Part shown: one piece after another, positions 16,716 to 25,514 of the stretch
How the letters are laid out: every line of letters begins with the position of its first letter
Numbering within the stretch: position 1 is the stretch's first letter
Assembly: GCA_964352785.1 (NCBI GenBank)
Contig: CAYGTI010000008.1
Coordinates: 62,001 to 126,000 of the forward strand
Reading direction: 5' to 3'
Length of the DNA: 64,000 bases
Source: JACOMS01 sp964352785
GTDB lineage: Bacteria > Pseudomonadota > Alphaproteobacteria > Caulobacterales > Maricaulaceae
Translations under genes and position numbers: made by a program
Notes under the pieces: model-generated
The model's input: only the letters and a program-made list of their open reading frames with translations
Databases searched by the model: none
What the model was told of the DNA's origin: nothing

Positions 16716-18053
16716 ATGTTTGAAACGTCGTTGTTGTTTTCGAAATTTAAGGCGTATTGTTATGCCCCTGATGGTAACTTTGCGATATGGGCCGGAATTG
16801 CGGCGTTTCCATTAATAACCGCTGTATCGTTTGCCGTTGACTTTAATGGCGCCGAGCGTGCGAGGATTGAATTAAAGTCAGCGCTAGATAGCGCGTCGCT
16901 TGCCGCAGTTACCAATCAAAATATCACTCCCGCTTCCCGTGCCGTTTACGCAGAAACATATTTCGAAAAAAATTTTTCGCAGTCTAAATATTTCGATCTC
17001 GAAGTCAGAGATGCAAGTGCTAGCCGTGTTGAGCTTGTGGCTACGGGGGGTATACCTACGACCGTCAGCCGTTCGATCGGTATGAACAAAATTGATATAA
17101 TAGAAGACAGTGTGGCCGTTCTGACAAAGCAAAACCCGATTTGTGTTTTAACGCTTGATCCCGAGGGTGAAGGGGCTTTCTTTGTCCAAGACGGCAGCAG
17201 CTTTTTGGCCCTGAACTGCGCTGTGCAGGTCAATTCAAACCATGAAAAAGCCGCGATTGTTGATGTCTATTCAGACGCCACAGCAAAGTCATTTTGTACG
17301 GTTGGTGGTAGTGATGGCAAATTTCTACCCTTTGTGAATACAGAATGCAGCGCCGTGCCGGACCCGTTTTTAAATATCCGGCCACCTGATACGGGCACCT
17401 GCATAAATGACGGCAAAACGGAATTAAGAATTCAGCAGACCGTTAAGGAAAGCCGCTATGGTAATGTCTATGTTAATGAAGTTGTTTCCGTTGTCGGGGA
17501 TACGGTCACGCTAAGACCCGGGACCTATTGCGGTAAGCTGAGGGTTGATGGGTATAACGTGACCTTCTTGCCGGGCACTTACATTATGCGCAATGCAGAA
17601 CTTGAGTTTAAAAAAGGCGCATCGGCGGTTGCCGACGGAGTGACATTCGTCATGCATGGCCGCGACGCGAAGGTAACAATTGAGCAAGGGTCCAGTCTAA
17701 TTGTGAAGGCCCCAAAGACAGGACCTTATGCGGGAATGGCCTTTTATCAAAACGCAGAAGCCGCGCTAACCAATGGCAAAGGAAAACCTCGTCCCGGGAA
17801 ATTCCCAACGGCAATCAGTGAGCTAAAAGGTGGATCGAGCATGAATATCGTTGGGACGGTCTATTTGCCGACCCAAGAAATCAAGGTTGGTAGCGATAGC
17901 GGGCTTGGCACCAACGCTCCGGCGACGTCATTTATTGGTTACCGTGTGGGCTTTGAAGGGGGAGCAAAGATCAAGATCGAAGTTAATTATGCGTCTGAAG
18001 GTCTGCCGCCTATATTACCCTTATCGGACGAAAGCGCGCGCTTGGTCAGGTAA
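16716..18053 (+). CDS. TadG-like pilus-assembly/Flp-associated protein
   Basis: A 445-residue protein with one N-terminal membrane segment (FAIWAGIAAFPLITAVSFAVDF) followed by the TadE/TadG-type stretch ERARIELKSALDSASLAAV. This is the common start of Tad pilus minor pseudopilins and surface proteins. The remainder is an extracytoplasmic domain rich in beta strands, with paired Cys (NPICVLTL, LNCAVQV, GTCINDG, TYCGKLRV). No tad/cpa pilus genes lie next to it, so it is either a detached member of the system or a solitary surface protein. Its end is 8 bp from the convergent cobT. Confidence 0.75.
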   Translation: MFETSLLFSKFKAYCYAPDGNFAIWAGIAAFPLITAVSFAVDFNGAERARIELKSALDSASLAAVTNQNITPASRAVYAETYFEKNFSQSKYFDLEVRDASASRVELVATGGIPTTVSRSIGMNKIDIIEDSVAVLTKQNPICVLTLDPEGEGAFFVQDGSSFLALNCAVQVNSNHEKAAIVDVYSDATAKSFCTVGGSDGKFLPFVNTECSAVPDPFLNIRPPDTGTCINDGKTELRIQQTVKESRYGNVYVNEVVSVVGDTVTLRPGTYCGKLRVDGYNVTFLPGTYIMRNAELEFKKGASAVADGVTFVMHGRDAKVTIEQGSSLIVKAPKTGPYAGMAFYQNAEAALTNGKGKPRPGKFPTAISELKGGSSMNIVGTVYLPTQEIKVGSDSGLGTNAPATSFIGYRVGFEGGAKIKIEVNYASEGLPPILPLSDESARLVR

Positions 18054-18061
18054 GGTTTGAC

Positions 18062-19882
18062 TTACCGCCGCCCGGCTTTTTCATCGAACAGTTCCGCAAG
18101 TTTTTCGGTCATGGCCCCGCCGAGCTGCTCGACATCCATGATTGTCACGGCGCGTTTATACCAGCGCGTCACATCATGGCCGATACCAATTGCGACCAGT
18201 TCAACGCCGGAGCGGTTTTCGATTTTATCAATAGCCAGACGAAGATGAGATTCGAGTAATCCGGTCTTGTTCTGGCTTTGCGTCGCGTCGTCCACGGGTG
18301 CGCCGTCGGAAATCACCATCAAAATGCGGCGCTGCTCAGGCCGTGCCATCAGGCGTTTATAGGCCCATTCCAGCGCTTCGCCGTCGATATTTTCCTTAAG
18401 CAGACCTTCGCGCATCATCAGGCCGAGATTTCGCTTGGCACGCCGCCAGGGCACATCGGCGCCTTTGTAGATAATGTGCCGTAGATCGTTGAGACGACCG
18501 GGATTGGCCGGTTTTCCCGCTGCCATCCAGTCTTGGAAACTGCGCCCGCCTTTCCAGGCGCGGGTGGTAAAGCCGAGAATTTCAGCTTTCACGCCGCAGC
18601 GCTCCAGCGTGCGCGCGAGGATATCAGCGCATACGGCCGCAACCATAATCGGGCGTCCGCGCATAGAGCCGGAATTATCAATAAGAATTGTGACAATCGT
18701 ATCGCGGAAGTCCGTCTCTTTTTCTTCTTTGAAGGTCAGCGCAGACATCGGGTCTATGACGACACGCGTCAGGCGGGCGGTATCGAGCAGACCTTCCTCG
18801 AGATCAAATGTCCAGGCGCGCTGTTGCTGGGCGAGGAGTTTTCGTTGTAGGCGGTTGGCAAGCCTGGCAATAACGGACGATAGTCCGGCCATATGGCCAT
18901 CCAGATATCCGCGTAGACGGTCAAGCTCTTCGGTCTCGCAAAGCTCTTCGGCCTTGATGACCTCGTCATGCGCGCCCGTGTAAACCGTGTATGGCTCCGG
19001 CATATTTGGCAGATGGGTTTGCTGCGGGTTGGGGTTAGGCGTTTGTTCGCTATCGTCGCTATCACCGTCTATGTTCTCGGCGTCGACCATATCTTGCGGG
19101 TCGGCATTTTCGTCTTCAATGGCGTCAGCGTCGGAGGCTTCGGTTTGCCCGGGCTGCTCGTCGCGCGGCGTATCCGGGCTTTGATCGGGTTGCTGGTCCT
19201 CATTTTCGCGCGACTCGTCATCTGTGTCGGTATCTTCGTCGCTGTTTGAGGGGCTATCCAGTAAATCCATATCACCTAAAAAACTGAGGACAGCTTTGGC
19301 AAAACCTTCTGTGTCAGACAGGTTTTCGGACAGCTCGCTTAAGGCCTTGCCGCCTTTGCCGACCACATAATCCCGCCATGCGTTCATGATCCCGTCAGTA
19401 CTTTGCGGCAGTTTGCGGCCCGAAAATATCTCGCGCGCCAAAAGGCCGACGGCCTCGGGCATAGAGGAGTTTTCCTGATCCAACGTATTTTTATCAAATC
19501 CCCGGCGGCGCGCCCGCGCGTCCAATGCCGCATGAAGGTTGTCTGATACCCCGGCCATATGACGCGCGCCAAGCGCCTCGACGCGGGCTTGCTCGAGGGC
19601 TTCGTAAATTTCCCGTCCTTCGCCGTGGGGTGGTTGATGACGCGTAAAGCTGTCTTTGTCGTGCAGAGCAATCCGCAGCGCTAAGGCATCGGCCTCGCCG
19701 CGCGCTTTCGCGATTTGTGGCAGCGTGGGCCGGGGCGGCAGTGCGGGCAGCATCACTTGGTCGCGCACAATCCCAGCCACATCCCCGCCAAAGGACACTT
19801 CCAGTTCGGTCTCGCCGGACATGGCTTTAGTCGTATGACCGAGGGCGCGTTTGAAGGTATCGAGTGGCGTGGTGTTAGTCAA
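18062..19882 (-). CDS. cobT: Cobaltochelatase subunit CobT
   Basis: Large AAA-associated subunit of aerobic cobaltochelatase, which with CobS drives cobalt insertion by CobN into hydrogenobyrinate diamide. The 606-residue protein has an N-terminal helical part, a long acidic linker (about residues 215-290, rich in Asp, Glu, Gln and Pro) and a C-terminal von Willebrand A domain with the MIDAS sequence DNSGSMRG near residue 400. This layout is diagnostic. It follows cobS by 33 bp on the same strand. CobN and the rest of the cobalamin path are not in the window. Confidence 0.95.
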   Translation of the reverse strand: MTNTTPLDTFKRALGHTTKAMSGETELEVSFGGDVAGIVRDQVMLPALPPRPTLPQIAKARGEADALALRIALHDKDSFTRHQPPHGEGREIYEALEQARVEALGARHMAGVSDNLHAALDARARRRGFDKNTLDQENSSMPEAVGLLAREIFSGRKLPQSTDGIMNAWRDYVVGKGGKALSELSENLSDTEGFAKAVLSFLGDMDLLDSPSNSDEDTDTDDESRENEDQQPDQSPDTPRDEQPGQTEASDADAIEDENADPQDMVDAENIDGDSDDSEQTPNPNPQQTHLPNMPEPYTVYTGAHDEVIKAEELCETEELDRLRGYLDGHMAGLSSVIARLANRLQRKLLAQQQRAWTFDLEEGLLDTARLTRVVIDPMSALTFKEEKETDFRDTIVTILIDNSGSMRGRPIMVAAVCADILARTLERCGVKAEILGFTTRAWKGGRSFQDWMAAGKPANPGRLNDLRHIIYKGADVPWRRAKRNLGLMMREGLLKENIDGEALEWAYKRLMARPEQRRILMVISDGAPVDDATQSQNKTGLLESHLRLAIDKIENRSGVELVAIGIGHDVTRWYKRAVTIMDVEQLGGAMTEKLAELFDEKAGRR

Positions 19883-19915
19883 TTTTAGTTCCCCCGCTGA
19901 GCGGTGGAGAAGACA

Positions 19916-20902
19916 CTACGCGACCAAGACGGTTGCGGCGCTTTCTGGCAGTTCCGTCCCAAACGCGCGTTGATAGAACTCAGCGATGATCGGCCGTTCT
20001 AGCTCGTCGCATTTATTCAGGAAGGTCAGCCTGAAGGCCTGACCGATATCGCCGCCAAAAATGCGGGCATTTTCGGCCCAGTTCATGACCGTACGCGGGC
20101 TCATGACCGTGGAAATTTCACCGTCAATAAAACTGTTTCGTGTCATATCGGCGACGCGCACCATAGAGGCCAATGTCGCCCGGCCTTTTTCAGTATCAAA
20201 GGTCGGTGACTTCGCGAGTACAATCGCAGCCTCGTCATCATGCGGCAAGTAGTTGAGCTGCGTGACAATTGACCAGCGGTCCATTTGTCCTTGGTTTATC
20301 TGCTGTGTACCGTGGTAAAGCCCGGTGGTATCACCAAGGCCGACTGTATTGGTTGTCGCAAACAAGCGAAACGCGCTGTGGGGTTTAATCACTTTGTTTT
20401 GGTCCAGCAACGTCAAGCGGCCCTCGGCTTCGAGGATGCGCTGAATTACAAACATTACGTCCGGGCGGCCCGCATCATACTCATCAAAAGTGAGCGCGAC
20501 CGGATTTTGCAGCGCCCACGGCAGCAGCCCTTCGCGAAATTCCGTGATTTGCTTACCGTCTTTAAGGACAATGGCGTCCTTACCGATCAGATCAATCCGG
20601 GAGACATGGCTGTCGAGGTTAATCCGTACCATCGGCCAGTTCAGGCGCGCAGCAATTTGTTCAATATGGGTGGATTTACCCGTCCCGTGATAACCCTGCA
20701 CCATGACGCGGCGATTATAGGCAAAGCCCGCGCAGAGCGCCTGGGTGGTTTGATCATCAAAAATATAGGCTTCGTCAATTTCTGGGACATGTTCTGAGCG
20801 CTGGCTAAATGCGGGGATGTCCATATCGAAATCAACGCCAAAGGTTTCGCGCGCCGAAACCGTGGTATCGGGTTGGAAAATTGGGAAGGGGTTGTCGCTC
20901 AT
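19916..20902 (-). CDS. cobS: Cobaltochelatase subunit CobS
   Basis: AAA+ ATPase subunit of cobaltochelatase, 328 residues. Walker A is GYHGTGKST at 70-78 and Walker B LTFDEYD at 137-143, followed by FATTNTVGLGD, the sensor region. The N-terminal segment IPAFSQRSEHVPEID is conserved in CobS. Start choice: the Met at 20902 (MSDNPFPIFQ) has GGAG before it; an in-frame ATG four codons upstream lies in that site. Transcription continues into cobT. The adjacent J-domain gene upstream on the same strand suggests chaperone help for the ATPase complex, an inference from conserved neighbourhood. Confidence 0.96.
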   Translation of the reverse strand: MSDNPFPIFQPDTTVSARETFGVDFDMDIPAFSQRSEHVPEIDEAYIFDDQTTQALCAGFAYNRRVMVQGYHGTGKSTHIEQIAARLNWPMVRINLDSHVSRIDLIGKDAIVLKDGKQITEFREGLLPWALQNPVALTFDEYDAGRPDVMFVIQRILEAEGRLTLLDQNKVIKPHSAFRLFATTNTVGLGDTTGLYHGTQQINQGQMDRWSIVTQLNYLPHDDEAAIVLAKSPTFDTEKGRATLASMVRVADMTRNSFIDGEISTVMSPRTVMNWAENARIFGGDIGQAFRLTFLNKCDELERPIIAEFYQRAFGTELPESAATVLVA

Positions 20903-20977
20903 GGTTGGCTCCAAATAGGAATGGCTTTATGTCTCCAATAAGAGAGATGTGTTAGCCGGATATAATGATAAGTTTTA

Positions 20978-21592
20978 TTATCCCAATTCTGTCGTCTTGA
21001 GGATTTTGTAGGCTTTGACCACGCGCTGGAAGCTCTCTTCTGTGGTGCGGTCACCTTTGTTGGCATCAGGGTGTAATTGCTTGACCAGCTGTGTATAGCG
21101 GCGGCGAACATCGGCTTTGTTGGCGGTCTCATCAAGGCCCATATCATTGAGCGCTTTGATTTGCATTTTCGTCAGGCGGCGACGCGGGGTTTCCGCGATA
21201 TCATTGTCGCCGTCGCCAAAAATACCATAACCTTCGGACGTCGCGCTGGTTTGACCCGCGCGGGTTTTTTTGCGGGCTTGGGCCCGCTCGCCCGTATTTT
21301 TGCGCACATCCCATGTCGGGCGGTGACCGTGGCGGGCTCCCGCTTGCCATTCATGAATATCTTCGTCGGTCATTCCGGAGAAGAAATTCCAGTTTTTATT
21401 ATATTCCCGCGCATGGGCTTGGCAGAAATTATAATATTCGCGCAGGCGATCCGGGCTCTTGGGCGCTTTGCAGCCCCCCATGGAGACGCAGCCCGCCCAG
21501 TCGCACTCTTCTTCGTCCGGGTTGAGCTTTTTCTTACCCTTGTTGACGCGAATATCGATGCCCTTGGGCTTGTAACTAAAATTATCTGTCAT
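20978..21592 (-). CDS. J-domain protein (DnaJ family) of the cobS neighbourhood
   Basis: A 204-residue protein whose J domain is at the C-terminus (LNDMGLDETANKADVRRRY, then LVKQLHPDANKG with the HPD motif, and FQRVVKAYKIL). The N-terminal half has conserved Cys residues and Trp (ECDWAGCVSMGGCKAPKSP) and an aromatic-rich segment, FCQAHAREYNKNWNFFSGM. This form is common in alphaproteobacteria directly beside cobS and bolA. It should stimulate an Hsp70 and choose a client; the client is not known. It starts 47 bp from the divergent bolA gene. Confidence 0.9.
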   Translation of the reverse strand: MTDNFSYKPKGIDIRVNKGKKKLNPDEEECDWAGCVSMGGCKAPKSPDRLREYYNFCQAHAREYNKNWNFFSGMTDEDIHEWQAGARHGHRPTWDVRKNTGERAQARKKTRAGQTSATSEGYGIFGDGDNDIAETPRRRLTKMQIKALNDMGLDETANKADVRRRYTQLVKQLHPDANKGDRTTEESFQRVVKAYKILKTTELG

Positions 21593-21639
21593 ATGTCTAA
21601 ATGTAGGAACTTAATCTGTGAGGAAAAGGACGCGCTAAG

Positions 21640-21930
21640 ATGGGCAAAATCGGGTTGGCAATCAAGGAAAAACTGACAGAAAAGTTTAATCCGTCGCACC
21701 TTGAGGTCATTGATGAGAGCCATAAGCATGCCGGACACGCTGGCGCGCGGGCTCATGCTGACGAGCACGGTTCAAAACCGGGCTCCGGTGAGAGCCATTT
21801 TCATGTCGTTATAAAAGCCGCCGCGTTTGAAGGTTTGAGCCGATTGGCCAAGCACCGCGCGGTGTTGGACACTCTAGAAGACGAGATGAAACTGATCCAT
21901 GCCTTTAGCTTGGAGGCGTCTGCGCTGTAA
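21640..21930 (+). CDS. BolA family protein
   Basis: A 96-residue BolA-like protein. The fold is visible as AIKEKLTEKFNPSHLEVIDE, SHFHVVIKAAAFEGLSRLAKHR and MKLIHAFSLEA. BolA proteins bind monothiol glutaredoxins with a shared iron-sulfur cluster and affect iron homeostasis and cell shape. The His-rich insert HKHAGHAGARAHADEHG is suited to metal binding and is longer than in E. coli BolA. It is divergent from the J-domain gene. Confidence 0.93.
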   Translation: MGKIGLAIKEKLTEKFNPSHLEVIDESHKHAGHAGARAHADEHGSKPGSGESHFHVVIKAAAFEGLSRLAKHRAVLDTLEDEMKLIHAFSLEASAL

Positions 21931-22059
21931 AACAGCTAACGCCATACTATTTCTACGCAATATAAACTTGTCATGCCTTCATCACAGGGCTTGCATTTTT
22001 GGGCTCCGGCGGTCATATCCCCGCCATCTGATTTCTCTTATATTCATAGGATTTTCGCC

Positions 22060-23718
22060 ATGGCGCGCCAATTTTGTTACCATATGCAGGGCTTGACCAA
22101 AAAGTTCGGCAACAAGACTATTCTTGATAATGTCCATTTGTCTTTTTATCCGGACGCCAAAATTGGCGTTGTCGGTGTCAATGGCTCGGGTAAATCCACA
22201 CTGCTTAAAATTATGGCGGGGCTCGATAGCGAAGTCACGGGCGAGCATTGGGCCGCTGAAGGCGTTAAGGTGGGATATCTTGCGCAGGAGCCGCGCCTCG
22301 ACGAAACCAAAGATGTTTGGGGAAATGTGATCTCTGGTTGCGAGGACAAGCAGATTTTTGACCAATACAATGCGGTCGCCATGGAAATGGCTGAAAACTA
22401 TACAGACGAGATAATGGAAAAAATGACCGCGCTGCAAGAGCAGGTCGATGCGCGTGATGCGTGGGATATAGATAGCAAGATTGAAATGGCGATGCAGGCG
22501 CTACGCTGCCCGCCCAAAGACTGGCCTGTCAACACGCTGTCCGGCGGTGAAGCTCGCCGCGTCGCGCTGTGCCAGATGTTGCTATCCAAGCCAGATTTAA
22601 TGCTTATGGATGAGCCGACCAACCATTTGGACGCCGAGACAGTGGCATGGCTTGAGAATTACCTGATCAATTATAAAGGTGCGATCATTCTGATTACCCA
22701 CGATCGTTACTTCCTCGATAACATTACAAGCTGGACGCTAGAGCTCGACCGCGGTCGCGGTCATCCCCACGAAGGTAATTACTCCTCTTGGCTCGAAGCC
22801 AAAGGCAAGCGCATGGATCAGGAAGGCCGCGAAGGCGATTCCAAGACAAAGGCGCTCAAGCGTGAGTTGGAATGGATCCGCTCTAATCCGAAAGCCCGCC
22901 AAGCCAAATCCAAAGCCCGTATCAGCGCCTATGATAAACTACGCGATGAGGCCGAGAACGAAGTGGTTGGCGTGGCCGATATTCGCATCCCAATGGGTGA
23001 CCGTCTTGGCAATGTGGTCGTCGAGGCTCAGAATATATCCAAAGGGTTTGGTGATAAGCTGCTGATCAAAGATCTGTCTTTCCGCTTGCCGCGCGGCGGT
23101 ATTGTTGGCGTAATCGGCCCCAACGGGGCAGGTAAAACCACGCTGTTTAAAATGATCACTGGTAAAGAAGAACCCGATGAAGGCGATTTTAAAGTCGGCG
23201 AAACCGTCAAAGTCGGCTATGTCGACCAAATGCGAGACAATCTCGACCCCTCCAAAAATGTCTGGGAAGCGGTCTCTGACGGTCTTGATATTATTACTAT
23301 GGGTAAACGCGAAGTTCCCAGCCGGGCTTATGTTGGCGCTTTTAATTTTAAGGGTACAGATCAGCAGAAAAATGTCGGGCAACTCTCTGGCGGTGAGCGC
23401 AACCGCGTAAACCTCGCCAAGATGCTCTCCAAGCCGTCTAACTTGCTTTTGCTCGATGAGCCGACAAATGATTTGGACCGTGAAACACTCGCTTCGCTGG
23501 AAGTCGCGCTCGAGAAATTTCCGGGCTGCGCCGTGGTGATTTCCCACGACAGGTTTTTCCTTGACCGTTTGGCAACGCATATTTTGGCGTTTGAGGGCGA
23601 TAGTCATGTGGAGTGGTTTGAGGGCAACTTCGCGGATTATATCGAAGATAAAAAACGCCGCCTTGGCCCGGACGCTGACATGCCCAAAAAGCTGAAATTC
23701 GTAAAGTTTGAACGGTAA
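22060..23718 (+). CDS. ettA: Energy-dependent translational throttle protein EttA
   Basis: ABC-F ATPase that binds the ribosomal E site and gates the first elongation steps according to energy state. The 552-residue protein has two ABC cassettes. The first carries GVNGSGKSTLLKI, LSGGEARRVAL and LLMDEPTNHLDAET-type motifs. The second carries GPNGAGKTTLFKM, LSGGERNRVNLAKML and LLLDEPTNDLDRETL. The linker contains the basic PtIM segment (ELEWIRSNPKARQAKSKAR). Start choice: ATG 22060 gives MARQFCYHMQGLTKKFG, matching the family; the frame is open 29 codons further upstream but that part is not conserved. Confidence 0.96.
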   Translation: MARQFCYHMQGLTKKFGNKTILDNVHLSFYPDAKIGVVGVNGSGKSTLLKIMAGLDSEVTGEHWAAEGVKVGYLAQEPRLDETKDVWGNVISGCEDKQIFDQYNAVAMEMAENYTDEIMEKMTALQEQVDARDAWDIDSKIEMAMQALRCPPKDWPVNTLSGGEARRVALCQMLLSKPDLMLMDEPTNHLDAETVAWLENYLINYKGAIILITHDRYFLDNITSWTLELDRGRGHPHEGNYSSWLEAKGKRMDQEGREGDSKTKALKRELEWIRSNPKARQAKSKARISAYDKLRDEAENEVVGVADIRIPMGDRLGNVVVEAQNISKGFGDKLLIKDLSFRLPRGGIVGVIGPNGAGKTTLFKMITGKEEPDEGDFKVGETVKVGYVDQMRDNLDPSKNVWEAVSDGLDIITMGKREVPSRAYVGAFNFKGTDQQKNVGQLSGGERNRVNLAKMLSKPSNLLLLDEPTNDLDRETLASLEVALEKFPGCAVVISHDRFFLDRLATHILAFEGDSHVEWFEGNFADYIEDKKRRLGPDADMPKKLKFVKFER

Positions 23719-23774
23719 GATCGCCGCGCGCTGTGTTTGACATTACAAGGCGCGGAGCCTATAGCCCGCGCCAA

Positions 23775-23829
23775 CACAGGGAGCTGCATCGTGCATGTTC
23801 CTTATTTATATAAACGTATTTTCCCTGTG
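23775..23829 (+). promoter_or_regulatory. Inverted repeat in the leader of the DEAD-box helicase gene
   Basis: CACAGGGA (23775-23782) and TCCCTGTG (23822-23829) are perfect 8-bp arms 39 bp apart, ending 29 bp before the rhlE-like start. Inside lie a smaller TGCATcgTGCA element and the AT-rich CTTATTTATATAAACG, which could hold a -10 box. Whether this is a promoter operator or a leader RNA fold cannot be decided from sequence alone. Confidence 0.3.
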
Positions 23830-23858
23830 ATACATGTGGGTCAATATAGAAAGACCCG

Positions 23859-25355
23859 ATGACAACATTTTCAGACTTAAACCTCGCTGAGCCGTTGGCC
23901 CAAGCGCTCAACGCGCAGGGTTATACCGAACCCACACCCATTCAAGCCCAGGCTATTCCGTTAGTCCGGCAAGGCAAAGACGTGATGGGTATCGCCCAGA
24001 CGGGCACAGGCAAGACGGCGGCTTTCGCGCTGCCGATCTTGGATCATATTATCCGCAAAGACATAGATGCGCCCAAGCGTGGAACGCGGGTTTTAGTGCT
24101 CGCACCGACGCGCGAGTTGGCCTCGCAAATTGCAGTCTCGTTTCGGGATTACGGCCAAGCCATTGAAGGCTTGAAAGTCCAAGCAATTTACGGCGGGGTT
24201 AAAGCGCAAAAGCAAATTCAGCGCTGCGTGGGCGGTAATGACGTCTTGGTCGCAACGCCGGGACGGCTGCTGGATTTAGTTGGTCAAAAGGCTTTGCGGT
24301 TGTCGGATGTTGAAATCCTCGTGCTTGATGAAGCCGACCAGATGATGGATATGGGCTTTATTCATGCGCTGAGGAAAATCATACCGCTTGTGCCCAAAGA
24401 CCGCCAGACTTTGTTTTTTTCAGCCACCATGTCACCGGCGATCACTAAACTTGCAAAGCAGTTTTTAACAGACCCATCCCGCATTTCTGTCGCTCCCGCC
24501 AACACAACGGCGGAACGGGTAGAGCAGCGCTTGACCTTTGTAAATCAAAAAGAAAAACAGGCACTTTTAACGCTGGCGCTAGCGGATCCTGATGTTGACC
24601 GCGCGCTTGTGTTTACACGCACGAAACACGGCGCTGACCGAGTTGTTAAAAAGCTGGCTGCGGCAGGCATCGAAGCTCTCGCGATCCACGGAAATAAAAG
24701 CCAGAACCAACGCCAGCGGGCCCTAGAGGCGTTTAAATCTGGGGCCATACGTTTCCTGATTGCCACAGACGTCGCCGCGCGCGGCATTGATATTGAAGGT
24801 ATCAGTCATGTGATTAATTTTGAAATCCCCAATGTAGCCGAGCAATATGTTCACCGTATTGGCCGCACAGCGCGGGCCGGGCGTTCGGGGTTGGCGATTG
24901 CCTACGTGGCTGAAGACGAGCGGCCGTATTTAAAAGATATTCAAAAACTGCTCAAAATGACTATACCCGTCCACCCATTGCCTGAGAATTTCAATGCCGA
25001 AGTTGCGCGTGTAGCACGCTTAAAGCCTGCGCCGCGTCCGGTAAATCCAGAAAATACCGGTGGCGGTAAAAAGAAAAAAGCCCGTCCGGGTAAATGGGCG
25101 CGTGATAAAAAAGCTGCCCCAAAGAAAGAGTGGCAACCGGATTTAAAGCAGGCGGTGATACCTCAATCCTCAGAAGAGGCCGCAGACAAACCTCGCCGAA
25201 ATACAGATAATGGTCCGCGCGGTGCACGCCCTCCGAAAAATAAATCCGGTGATCAGCCTTCAAGCGCTAATGCTCGTTTCAAGCGTAAACCAAAACCCGG
25301 CAGACCCAGCGGCGGACGCCCGTCTGGCGGTTCTGGACGCGGCCACCGCGGTTGA
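23859..25355 (+). CDS. rhlE: DEAD-box RNA helicase, RhlE type
   Basis: A 498-residue ATP-dependent RNA helicase. Motifs appear in order: Q motif GYTEPTPIQAQAIP, AQTGTGKTAAF, PTRELASQI, ATPGRLLDL, DEAD in VLDEADQMMDMGF, SAT, then FTRTKHGAD, ATDVAARGIDIEGI and HRIGRTARAGR. After about residue 390 comes a basic, disordered tail rich in Lys, Pro, Gly and Arg, ending in Gly-Arg repeats (GRPSGGRPSGGSGRGHRG), which commonly helps RNA binding. RhlE proteins act in ribosome assembly and RNA decay, often in the cold. The symbol is by family likeness. Confidence 0.9.
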   Translation: MTTFSDLNLAEPLAQALNAQGYTEPTPIQAQAIPLVRQGKDVMGIAQTGTGKTAAFALPILDHIIRKDIDAPKRGTRVLVLAPTRELASQIAVSFRDYGQAIEGLKVQAIYGGVKAQKQIQRCVGGNDVLVATPGRLLDLVGQKALRLSDVEILVLDEADQMMDMGFIHALRKIIPLVPKDRQTLFFSATMSPAITKLAKQFLTDPSRISVAPANTTAERVEQRLTFVNQKEKQALLTLALADPDVDRALVFTRTKHGADRVVKKLAAAGIEALAIHGNKSQNQRQRALEAFKSGAIRFLIATDVAARGIDIEGISHVINFEIPNVAEQYVHRIGRTARAGRSGLAIAYVAEDERPYLKDIQKLLKMTIPVHPLPENFNAEVARVARLKPAPRPVNPENTGGGKKKKARPGKWARDKKAAPKKEWQPDLKQAVIPQSSEEAADKPRRNTDNGPRGARPPKNKSGDQPSSANARFKRKPKPGRPSGGRPSGGSGRGHRG

Positions 25356-25413
25356 TCTTACACAGCCTTATTCTTGAGCGCAGTATGCAAACGGTTGACC
25401 GGGTGGCGTAAAC

Positions 25414-25428
25414 TTAATGCCCCGTTAA
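25414..25428. promoter_or_regulatory. Candidate CtrA box upstream of the di-haem peroxidase gene
   Basis: TTAA-TGCCCCG-TTAA followed by C, an exact match to the alphaproteobacterial CtrA consensus TTAA-N7-TTAA, 86 bp before the ATG. Eight fixed bases occur about once per window by chance, so this is suggestive only. Confidence 0.35.
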
Positions 25429-25514
25429 CCCTATAGTAAGGCGAATCCCTGCACCAACACTCACAGACAATTGAACAGCCTAGCCGCTTATGGGGCTTGG
25501 CGGTGTGAGGGTAT

